From: Onthophagus taurus
Taxonomy: Eukaryota; Arthropoda; Insecta; Coleoptera; Scarabaeidae
Reading direction: 5' to 3'
NCBI RefSeq assembly: GCF_036711975.1
Contig: NC_091971.1
Location: 4,285,501-4,349,500, forward strand
Length of the DNA stretch: 64,000 bases
The notes below the pieces were generated by a model. It ran no database searches. It was not told where the DNA came from and was given only the letters and a program-made list of their open reading frames with translations. The position numbers and the translations under genes were made by a program. Position 1 is the stretch's first letter; each line of letters opens with the position of its first letter. Shown here in pieces: positions 1 through 10,600 of the stretch.

Positions 1-2714
1 TGTTTTCTCCAAAACGGTTAGGATTTAAATAACGAATTGTTTTGAGGTTATAAAGGAACATTTGAGGTTAGGTTGTACCAAATTTTAAGTTTCCAAGATG
101 AACCATTCATTATATATATTTTTTTTAATCGTCCTTTTTATTGATGTTTGATGAGGCAGCGAGTGAGGTTAAAAAAATGTTTTCTCCAAAACGGTTAGGA
201 TTTAAAAAACGAATCTTTTTGAGGTTATAAATAAATGTTTGAGGTTAAATTATACCAAATTTTAAGTTTCCAAAATGAACCATTCATTTTATATATAAAT
301 TTTTTTAATACATCTATTTTATTGATGTGGTTTAGAGTTTAAAAATTGTTTTCTCCAAAACGGTTAGGATTTAAACAACGAATTGTTTTGAGGTTATAAA
401 GGAACATTTGAGGTTAGGTTGTACCAAATTTTAAGTTTCCAAGATGAACCATTCATTATATATATTTTTTTTAATCGTCCTTTTTATTGATGTTTGATGA
501 GGCAGCGAGTGAGGTTAAAAAAATGTTTTCTCCAAAACGGTTAGGATTTAAAAAACGAATCTTTTTGAGGTTATAAATAAATGTTTGAGGTTAAATTATA
601 CCAAATTTTAAGTTTCCAAAATGAACCATTCGATTTATATATAAATTTTTTTAAAACATCTATTTTATTGATGATGGTTTAGAGTTTAAAAATTGTTTTC
701 TCCAAAACGGTTAGGATTTAAACAACGAATTGTTTTGAGGTTATAAAGGAACATTTGAGGTTAGGTTGTACCAAATTTTAAGTTTCCAAGATGAACCATT
801 CATTTTATATATATTTTTTTTATCGTCGATTTTATTGATGTTTGATGTTGGCGGCGAGTGAGGTAAAAAAAAGTTTTCTCCAAAACGGTGAGGATTTAAA
901 AAACGAATCTTTTTGAGGTTATAAATAAACGTTTGAGGTTAGATTATACCAAATTTTAAGTTTCCAAAATGAACCATTCGATTTATATATAAATTTTTTT
1001 AAAACATCTATTTTATTGATGGTGGTTTAGAGTTTAAAAATTGTTTTCTCCAAAACGGTTAGGATTTAAACAACGAATTGTTTTGAGGTTATAAAGGAAC
1101 ATTTGAGGTTAGGTTGTACCAAATTTTAAGTTTCCAAGATGAACCATTCATTTTATATATATTTTTTTTATCGTCGATTTTATTGATGTTTGATGTTGGC
1201 GGCGAGTGAGGTTAAAAAAACGTTTTCTCCAAAACAGTTAGGATTAAAAAAACGAATCTTTTTGAGGTTATAAATAAACGTTTGAGGTTAGATTATACCA
1301 AATTTTAAGTTTCCAAAATGAACCATTCAATTTATATATAAATTTTTTTAAAACATCTATTTTATTGATGATGGTTTAGAGTTTAAAAATTGTTTTCTCC
1401 AAAACGGTTAGGATTTAAACAACGAATTGTTTTGAGGTTATAAAGCAACATTTGAGGTTAGGTTGTACCAAATTTTAAGTTTCCAAGATGAACCATTCAT
1501 TTTATATATATTTTTTTAATCGTCGATTTTATTGATCTTTGATGAGGCAGCGAGTGAGGTTAAAAAAATGTTTTCTCCAAAACGGTTAGGATTTAAAAAA
1601 CGAATTTTTTTGAGGTTATAAATAAATGTTTGAGGTTAAATTATACCAAATTTTAAGTTACCAAAATGAACCATTCATTTTATATATAAATTTTTTTAAT
1701 ACATCTATTTTATTGATGTGGTTTAGAGTTTAAAAATTGTTTTCTCCAAAACGGTTAGGATTTAAACAACGAATTGTTTTGAGGTTATAAAGCAACATTT
1801 GAGGTTAGGTTGTACCAAATTTTAAGTTTCCAAAATAAACCATTCATTTTATATATATATTTTTTTTTAACATCTATTTTATTGATGATGGCTTAGAGTT
1901 TAAAAATTATTTTCACCAAAACGGTAAGGATTTAAAAAATGAAACTTTTTTAGGTTATAAAGGATCATTTGAGGTTAGGTTGTACCAAATTTTAAGTTTC
2001 CAAGATGAACCATTCATTTTATATTCTTTTAATCGTCGATTTTATTAATGTTAGCGCCGAGTGAGGTTAAAACAATGTTTTCTCCAAAACGGTTAGGATT
2101 TAAACAACGAATCTTTTTGAGGTTATAAAGCAACGTTTGAGGTTAGGTTGTACCAAATTTTAAGTTTCCAAGATGAACCATTCATTTTATATATATTTTT
2201 TTAATCGTCGATTTTATTGATGTTTGATGTTGGCGTCGAGTGAGGTTAAAAAAAACGTTTTCTCCAAAACGGTTAGGATTTAAAAAACGAATCTTTTTGA
2301 GGTTATAAATAAACGTTTGAGGTTAGATTATACCAAATTTTAAGTTCCCAGGGCGAACAATTCATTTTATATATGTTTTTCTTAATCGTTGATTTTATTG
2401 ATGTTGGCTGAAAATGAGGTTAAAAGAAGTATTTTCTCCAAAATGGCTAAGATTTAAGAAATGAAACTTTTTCAGGTTATAAAGGAACGTTTGAGGTTGG
2501 GTTATACCAAATTTTAAGCTTCCATGGTGAACCGTTTATTATATATATATATATACATATATTTTTTTTAAAATGGCCGATTTTATTGATTTTGAAAAAA
2601 TTGTTTTGTTCCAAAACGGTTAGGATTTAAGAAATGAAACTTTATAGGATTGTAAAGAAATATTTAAGGTTAGGTTTTACCAAATTTTAACTTTCTAGGA
2701 CGAACTATTTATTA
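1..2714. repeat. Satellite array with dimeric higher-order repeat of about 347 bp
   Basis: The motif TTCTCCAAAACGGTTAGGAT recurs about every 170-178 bp (near 1, 178, 347, 525, 693, 866, 1042, 1221, 1390, 1570, 1737, 1908, 2076, 2257). Alternate monomers differ: one has GAGGTTATAAAGGAACATTTG, the next has GAGGTTATAAATAAA. The true repeating unit is therefore a dimer of about 346-349 bp. Copies decay to the right from about 2240, and the array ends at the foldback element near 2715. The left edge of the window cuts the array. No coding capacity is visible. Confidence 0.95.
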
Positions 2715-2716
2715 TA

Positions 2717-3376
2717 CAGGGTGAGTTTTTTTCCATGTTTAGTATGGAAATCTCGAAAACTAGCGGAGATAGAGAGAAAATTAAATAGGGAATGAACTGC
2801 AGTTTCATGAACTCAATTTAATGAGCTCTTTGTTTTTTGAACGAAATGCATGGCTAACTAGATATCTCGAAAAAACCGTTTTTTTTTTGTTATATCGTTC
2901 GATACCTATGGCTCCGTTATTATTGATTTTAGAAAAAATGTGTAAAGGAAAAATTTGTTAGGTATTACATGTTTAATAAAACAGTCTAACTGATTTTTTT
3001 ATTTAAGCAATAATTTTTGAGTTATGACACAAACTTGTAATTTTTCTAATAGAAACCATAGTTGGCCATGAGTTTATAAAAAAGGCCTTTTCTCAACGAT
3101 TCTAATGATATACCACTTGACATGGATATTTTTATTAATAAATAATTTATAGTCATTTATTCTTTTAATTTGCAAACTGATCAGGTAGTACGCTATGGAA
3201 ACAATTGATAGATACGTTTGGTTATGTCAGCTTAAGGCAAACGATTGTTTCGTTTAGTTTCTGATTAACATTAAATTGAGTTCATGAAACTGCAATTCTT
3301 TCCCTATTTAATCGTCTCTCTATCTCCGCTGGTTTTCAAGATCTCTATACTAAACATGGAAAAAAACTCACCTCTA
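2717..3376. mobile_element. Foldback/MITE with TIRs of about 105 bp
   Basis: The left arm starts CAGGGTGAGTTTTTTTCCAT at 2717. The right arm ends with the reverse complement, ATGGAAAAAAACTCACC, at about 3356-3372. The arms match imperfectly for roughly 105 bp, including a shared GCGGAGATAGAGAGA block and CAGTTTCATGAACTCAATTT. A TA flanks each end (2715-2716 and about 3376), which suits a Tc1/mariner-type MITE. No transposase is seen between the arms. Confidence 0.85.
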
Positions 3377-3524
3377 TATAAATTTTTTAGAGCTATTGTG
3401 GAGGGTTATGTACTAGAACTTAACGCACTAGAACTAACTGGAAATTTTATATTATGAATTTAATATATCCTATATATAACATAATTCTTTCGAATACTAA
3501 CGATTTGTAGATTACTTCAACAGT

Positions 3525-3597
3525 GCCCGGGTAGCTCAGTCGGTAGAGCATTGGACTTTTAATCCAAGGGTCCAGGGTTCAAGTCCCTGCTCGGGCG
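3525..3597 (+). tRNA. tRNA-Lys (anticodon UUU)
   Basis: The 73-nt gene folds as a standard cloverleaf. The acceptor stem GCCCGGG pairs with CTCGGGC (one G-T pair) and the discriminator base is G3597. The anticodon stem TTGGA/TCCAA encloses a seven-base loop CTTTTAA, giving anticodon TTT at 3558-3560. The T-arm contains GGTTCAAGTCC (B box) and the D-arm contains TAGCTCAGTCGG (A box). A run of seven T starting at 3603 supplies the Pol III terminator. There is no intron, and CCA is not encoded, as expected for a eukaryotic nuclear tRNA. Confidence 0.97.
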
Positions 3598-4465
3598 ATT
3601 TATTTTTTTATTCTTAAACATTTTGTTGATTTTTTTTTTATTTATATAAGAGAAATATCAAATTAAAGTAAATCAGTTTCTCGACAAATTCAATTTTTCT
3701 TAACACAATAAAAGAAATTTATTTCATATTTTTTTAAGAATTAAAATTTTTCATTTTTGAAACCAATTAATACGATTTAAATAAATTAAAAAAAGAAATA
3801 AATAAAAAGTAAATTTGGTTTTTGTGTGAAATTTTACCGGTTCAAGTGGTCGCATCAACGGTTCACGTTCTCCTTTATTTCAACTTTCCCGGTAAGAAAA
3901 GTAGTGAACGTTTGTAACAAGGCGAAACGAAAACGTACGGATATCGGCCTTTCCCCCCTTCCCAACGCTTGCTCGCCAATGACGAGGGGCGAACAACGAG
4001 GTCTCCCCAGAAACTAGAAGTGGGGACCGAAAGGTCCGCTTCGAAAATGATGTAAGAAGAATCGCGGTGTTACGAAAGTATGGCAATGAACTCGATTGGC
4101 CTACCTCTGGCATTCAAGTTCATTGCTAAATACACGACTTTGCAATACTAACTAGGAATATTAAACTATTTAAAGAAATTATTTAGGAAAATTTATCGTT
4201 GTGATTTTCCTTTTTATAAATCATAAAGATTTATGCATAAAGCTGACTATGCTGAAGGCAACAAACTTTCAGTATGGCGTCTTGGCCGTAAAGTGCAATA
4301 TCTTGAGATCCATATTGGAAATTAGATTATAAAAAAACTCAAAAATTCCTCCTAATGCATATTTATTATAAAAACAAAGATGTAAACCACCATTCTGCAA
4401 ATATATCATAACAAAGGTTCTAAAAGAAAAAGTTGGGCAATTATCAAGTAGTTCGTATCGTACAA
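3598..4465. other. Gene-free stretch with a CpG-richer patch at about 3830-4110
   Basis: Most of this is AT-rich sequence with no supported exon. The 3830-4110 segment stands out for its higher GC and CpG content. It is open in short frames on both strands, but neither translation resembles a family I know and no splice-supported extension is visible. It could be a regulatory element or part of a non-coding transcript; nothing in the sequence decides this. Confidence 0.4.
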
Positions 4466-4602
4466 ATAGTATCTAATTTTCTGCTAGCAGTATTTAATCT
4501 TTTGTCAGTAGCATCTAGTTTTATGCCAACAGTAGCTATAGTCTTCTGTCAGCAGTGTACACATTTCTGCCAGCAATAAGTAATGTCCTATGTGCGGATT
4601 TC
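4466..4602. repeat. Degenerate minisatellite (CAGTATCTAGTCTTCTGCCAG family)
   Basis: Repeats of roughly 33 bp read like GCAGTATTTAATCTTTTGTC, then GTAGCATCTAGTTTTATGCC, then CAGTAGCTATAGTCTTCTGT. The same degenerate unit appears on the same strand near 57925-58110 and on the opposite strand at about 51930-52200, so this is a dispersed minisatellite family. Confidence 0.6.
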
Positions 4603-4619
4603 GGAGGAGAGGTGAAGAA

Positions 4620-5350
4620 AAAATGGGTTGCGTTGGGTTGGGTTGGGTTTTTCTTTGCTGCACAGGCCCATCCTCTCTTCCTCTAGGTAATAGGTAACCA
4701 AAACGTAATAGACCAAAAATGTATGTTTTTATTTCTATCCGAGAGTGCTAAGTTAGGCAAAGAAGAAGGTTTTTTTACATCTTCATGACTGAGAAGAAAG
4801 AAGGGATTGATTGGCAGAGAGAGGAGAGGACGGCATGTGGTGGTGGTTTAAGTCCAGAAAACGGTTCTGTGAAATGGAGAAAGGAGCAGAAGAGGGTCTA
4901 GGTAACACGTTATTGGTAAACAGTTAAACCTAAATATAAGAGGAATGTTATTTTGTTGTTGCACCGGCCGAATGATGGGAGGAAGAGGGCTATGAGATGA
5001 TAAAAATAAACAGTCATGGATACAGAAGAGCAACGTATGGTTAATAAGTAACCGAAATGTCATAAAAATTTATATCCTTTTTTATGTCCGAGACGGCTAA
5101 CTAAGTAAGGAAAAGGAAGCTGAAGGAGAAGGATTTTGAACTGGAGGGAGAAAGAAGTGGCAGCTTGGCTCCGAAGAAATACCTGCTGATGGTTCCGGAG
5201 AAGACGAGGAAAGGGGTTTTTAGTGGGTCGGAGATCCAATGATGGGCTCCAACCTCACACTATCTGGTCGCTCAAAAGGTTGGGTTGGGTTGAGTTGAGT
5301 TGGCTTGGGTTGCGTTGGATTAGATTGAGTTAGATTGCCAAAGATTTGGC
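4620..5350. repeat. GGTTG-rich tracts and an imperfect 355-bp tandem duplication
   Basis: Two tracts of GGTTG-type pentamers lie at about 4624-4652 and 5276-5345. Between them, a block beginning near 4687 (AATAGGTAACCAAAACGTAA) is repeated with changes near 5042 (AATAAGTAACCGAAATGTCA), including a shared TCCGAGA segment and the purine-rich AAGGAAG stretch after it. No gene is recognised here. Confidence 0.55.
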
Positions 5351-7476
5351 CCAAATACCTCAATGTGAAGGCGCTAACTGGTCACCCCAACATTTATTCA
5401 CAGATACTATAGGTTTATAGAGCTTGGATAGAGGCTTAAGTGGAATGTTTTAAGAGAGGATTTTTAATTCGAACAATAAGCCCATACAGGACTAGCTCAT
5501 CAAAGATCCTTCAGGTATACATTATGACGAAAAATAAGCAGTGGAGGAGGCACTTACTAAATGGAGAGAGATGGTGTCAGGACAGGAAAAGCCAAATAAA
5601 CGAAAAGATTGATACATGGCCTAAAGATATAGGTGTACAGAAGATAGGGGATGTTGACTACCATATGAGTTAGTTCTTAATGAGTGCTCAAGGCTTATTT
5701 GCGGAAACAGCCTATATAGATACTGACATTATACCAGGAAACATTATAAATCATAAGCTGGAATACGTGGGAAGCAGAAATGATGTGGGAGGAAAAAATG
5801 AGTGGGCTGAAGAGACAGAAATGAGGACAAGAGCAAGAAAAAAATAAGGGATTAAAGATCAAAACGTGCCAAGGTATTCCAGCCTCTAGAGGAATGTATA
5901 TGAGGAAAGGGGTAGGAGACTCATAGATGAGTTTCAATCCGATATTACCTAATCACACTAAATTTTAGGCTTCTGATCAGCAGATTTGCCCCGGCTTCTC
6001 TTTGTCTCCCGAAACTCTCTTCCTTGTCATCTCGGCCAAAAAGTTCCCCTGCTTCATCGAGTTCGACCTGGTCACTATTTGTTTCTTCCAAGTATGAATT
6101 CCCTTCTTTGTTGTCACTTCCTTGATTAACTCTAAAGAAACACTCAATTCCGCCAATCTTATTCTCTTTTTCAAAAATATTAATTAATGAGGTAAAGAAA
6201 TTCAAATACTGAAGAAAGTTCCTGACAAAATCAGAATCAAATTTTCTAGAAAAACTTCGTTGTTGATTTTTTTTGAAAGATGAAGAAATTCTTTTAGAGG
6301 TTCCGTTTAGTAGCAGATTTGATTTTGAAAGAGTGTTTTTTATTTAGGCGGTAAGGAAGAAGTAGAATATGTGAAAACGTTAGGAAAGCGACAAAGAGCG
6401 GCTCCCGCTAACGCGGTGTGAAGTTGCAAAAACTACTTTCTGCTAAACAAGGTTAGACTGAACGAGGAGGCCTAAGCGGCTAAGTTCAACGGCGTACGTT
6501 GTGCCACTTACCTGCACTTGGCAGAGAAAAGAAGAGTAACTTACGTCGTTCGTTCGACGGCGAATAGAATTGAACTCACCGATGCCATTGAACTCAAAAG
6601 TTCGCAACTCACGATCAACTCGATCTACAAAAAAAATGCTAGAAACTATATCTATAGGATTTTTACTATTTTAGTGTTATTTCTTTACTTTTAGTACTAT
6701 TTTGTTTTGTTTAATGGGATACTCTTAATTTTTATGTATATCTCTAAGAATTGAAGATTCTTCTTCAAAAGATATCTGATTATAATTTCAGAAACTAAAT
6801 CTGTTGTTTTAACTCTTCTTATTTAATGTGTTAAATGTCAAATAGTTATAGTTTATAGCAATAAGTTTTAAACAAAAACTGTGAGTGAACGACCCGAAAA
6901 ATATTATCGAACGTTTCGTTCGGTTGTGGTAAGCAACTTGAGAGGGTCGATGTACTCCGGTTAACGGCAAATTCGCGAGTTCACTTTCGAACCACGAAAT
7001 CCGAGGCCATGGCCCACCTGATTGTGACCTCCGTAAACCATTCCCTCTTATTACACGGAAATAATTTTACACATTTCAATCGGTTAGTTTCATATCGATC
7101 AAAAAAATCTACCAATAATTAAGTAATTCATTAAAATAAGAAATTTATCAAAAATTTGCTTCAATCTCGTTAAAATTTTATTTATAAATTCTAATTTTAT
7201 TTATTTCTCTTTAAAATTATTAAAATACATCGTTTTATAAGAATTTATTTTAAACTCAAAAATAAATTTGAAAATTATTAATTTTAAAAATTTTTTGTTG
7301 CCATCTTTAGGAATTTTATAAAAGTAATCAGAACTTTGACTGTTCAGCAATAGATGTCGTTAAAAAATTCATTTAAAAAAAAACAATTTTGATATTATAA
7401 TAAAAAAAATGCATTTTAAAGCAAATTTAATTATTTTTCGTACTAATTTTTGTAAATCAAATTAAATTCGTTGAAT
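5351..7476. other. No recognised gene; possible minus-strand exon end at 6512
   Basis: Several short open frames exist, but none resembles a known family or is extended by convincing splices. On the minus strand the sequence CAG|GTAAGT (donor at 6511-6506) is a perfect 5' splice consensus. It follows a locally GC/CpG-richer block at about 6360-6600, so a 5' exon of a leftward gene could end at 6512. A second CpG-richer block lies at about 6885-7050. From 7080 to 7476 the sequence is plain AT-rich DNA. Confidence 0.25.
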
Positions 7477-7680
7477 TTCAAATTACAAGATTAATATAAC
7501 CATCAAATCAATCATCAACCACAAGATGTCGCTACAATTTCAAGAATTTTCCGTCACTTTTAAACTGATGTTTACCATAACCTCAATCTTTAAATTCATC
7601 ATCACAACATCAAAAAATTCGTTATTTATTTACTTGTTACCATTTAACGGAATTGTTTAATTATAATTATACCAACAACA
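7477..7680 (+). promoter_or_regulatory. ORC3 upstream region, partly duplicated in ORC3 intron 5
   Basis: This is the 200 bp immediately before the ORC3 start codon. It is AT-rich and I see no clear TATA box. Blocks of it (TTCAAATTACAAGATTAAT, CAAGATGTCGCTACAATTT, CACAACATCAAAAAATT) recur in the same order and orientation at 11587-11720 inside ORC3 intron 5. The role as promoter is inferred from position only. Confidence 0.5.
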
Positions 7681-10600
7681 ATGGAATCAACAGTCTCTGT
7701 ATCTAAGGTAAAACTAAATTTTACTTGAAAATTTTTGTTAAAATTTTATGTATTCCAGGGTGTTTTTGTATTTAAAAATAAGTTAAAATCATTTAAAGAT
7801 ACAGGAAAAGTCCCAAAGAGGGGTAGAAAAAAAGGTACAGCCCTGAATTTTAACATTTTCAATAATGAGCCTTGGTATCGATCATATTTAGATCTCTGGC
7901 AAACAATGGAAAAGAAGATACATGTAAGAAAATCATCATTAATGGAATAAATATTAAAATTGATTAATTGTAGAAGTTACAAACTGAGATGTCTTTATCA
8001 ATATTTGATGATTTAACACATTACATAGCAAATAGCTATGATAATAAAAACGTTACTGAAATACCCACCGCAGCTTTACTTACCGGTGTGAATATGCCTG
8101 ATCATGAAGCACAATTTAGTGCTTTAATTAGGAAAATGAAAGAAAATCCACTTTTACATGTCGCTTGTTTACGTTCTGAAGATGGTCAAACTATCAAAAA
8201 TCTTATAGAAAATATGATGCATCAATTTGTTAATGGAACAGGTTATAGTTCAGAAGAGGATGATTTTGAAGATAATGATATTAAAATAAAAAAGATTAAT
8301 TATACATTTGCAGGGTTAAAAGCTTGGTATGATTCAGAAAGAAGAGAAGCACTTTTTGTTGTTATTATTCCAGATTTTGAAAGTTTTAAAAACAAGGTTT
8401 TACATGAATTTATTTTAATAGTTAGGTAGGTATTATTTATTATAATTGGACCGCGTTATGCATCACTTGACTAAGCAACAAATGAATAATTTTGAGAAAA
8501 ACGATTATACAGGGTGTGATTTTGTACTTTTAAACTGGTTTTTATTTTATATAGAATTTAAGTTTAACCAATTTCGGCCCTTGGCCATCTTCAGAAACTC
8601 TACAAATAGATTAAGATCAAGATTATCATTAAAGATTAAAAAGTTGTAATATGTAATTAAGGATGTAGTGTTACAAGTTTACAGGTTAAAATTTAAGAAC
8701 GCTCTTTTTTAATAAAAGAAATATTAAGAAACTTGGGAAAAATTCAAGAATCATCATGTGGCTTAAAAATCGACGATTTTTTTTAATCAATGTGAAATGA
8801 CCCAAAAAACACGTTAAAAAAGTGCGGAAAAGTGACTAACACTAGATTAACTTCAGTTATAAAACGTCTATTATATGATAACTAACTTCAGGTTTAAAAT
8901 GTCAACCTCAATTTTGACATATTTATAATCTTTATTAAAAATGCTTTAAAATGAGTACAAACACGACATATTTATCTTCAATATTAATGAAGTTATGGTC
9001 AACTTCCGGTTAAGAATGTCAACGTCAATTGATACGTTTAATTGAAATATTACTCGAGATATAAGCAACTTCCGGTTTAAAATGTCAATGTCATTTTGAC
9101 ATATTCTTAATTTTTATAAAATGTCTTAATATTTGTCACAAAAACAAAAATATAATTAAAAAAAATAAAAAATTAAGGTTGGTATTACTATTTAAAAATT
9201 AAATTGCTATCTTCCTTGTTGCTAACTTAGGGTTTAATGTTTTTTATTCTAATTTTTCTGTTTTTTGTGATAAGTGCGTCATCTTTGGACTCATTTTAAA
9301 ACTTTTTAATGAAGATGACAAATATGTCAAAATTGACGTTGACGTTACAAACCGGAAGTGATTGTATTTTGTATTTCCATTAATATTAAAGTTAAATATG
9401 TCGAGTTTGGACTCATTTTAAAGGATTTTTTATGAAGTTGACAAATATGTCAAAATTAAATGTTGAAAGTTCGAACTTTTTGGTTTTTTGAGATAAATGC
9501 GTCAAGTTTGGACTCTCTTTAAAGGTTATTTTATGAAGATTACGAATATAATAATAAAATTAAAGTTGACATTGACAAGTGAAAGTGTTTTTGACGACTA
9601 AACCCGAATGTTTCTAGTTCTAGATCTTGTGTCTTGTGTTAGTACTAGTGATAGTGCTGGTGTAAAACTAGAACTAACACTAAACAAATAGTATTTTAGG
9701 TCTTTCGGTATTCTGCATTTTTTCTAAGATAAGTTACACCTTTACATACCAGACAGCATGAAAATCTTTAAAAACGATAAAATGTCGCTTAGTCAAGTGA
9801 CGTATAACGCTGTCCAATTCAATATTGTTATTGTATACAGGGTGTTTCATTTAAAACTCCCAGGCCAAGTATCTCTGGAATGGAGTGAGATGTCTTAGTT
9901 TTGTGACTTCAGCTCTTAACCATTATTATTTATTATACAAAAATAAAACTGTGCAACTTTCCTTATTAACTTTGATTTCAATGCTTAGTAGATTCGAAGA
10001 TATTTAACGTTAAAGAAAAATAGAATTGAAATAAAATTATTCATATAAACCAATAAGGTGGTCTCAACATTATTTTTTAACATAAATAACAAAACTATTT
10101 AACAAAATAAGAAACAGAATCACATTTTAGGTTACCAAATAAATTTTTCACCATAATAGTAATTGGAACAACAAAAAAAACTTATAACAACTGAAAATTA
10201 CTTCTATTTTCATTCGAATCGTCTTACCAATTCAACTTTACATATTTTCACAGCACTATTTGTACCAATCCATCGTTCTGGAAACTTGCAGTTCAAGTAC
10301 TGAGTCACAGGCATTATCTCTGCGTTATGTGGAGGTGCACCATCTTGTTGAAACCACGTCGGTTTTTTTAATGCTTCCAGCAAAAGATTCAACAGTTCAG
10401 GATGGTTGTTCTGTATAAACTCCAGGTGACTTGTTGAATAAAAGGTTGTTTGATTATTTGTTTCCAACTAAGATTGTCTTAAGACCAATATCGATTTAGC
10501 AACAACTTCTTCCAAAACTACAATATCTCAACTCATTCCAGAGATACTTGGCTTGGGAGTTTTAAGTGAAACTGTATACATTATTTATTTATTTTTTAGT

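Noticed and set aside
5276-5345. Telomere-like GGTTG/TTGGG repeat
   Set aside because: Units are irregular and do not match the TTAGG or TCAGG insect telomere repeats; it reads as a simple repeat.
5945-6205. 86-codon minus-strand frame rich in Glu/Asp
   Set aside because: No family resemblance, no splice extension, and length is within chance expectation for this region.
10553-10600. Upstream ATG reading into ORC3 exon 4
   Set aside because: It starts inside the transposon TIR; the acceptor at 10598-10599 and the protein match show the exon starts at 10600.
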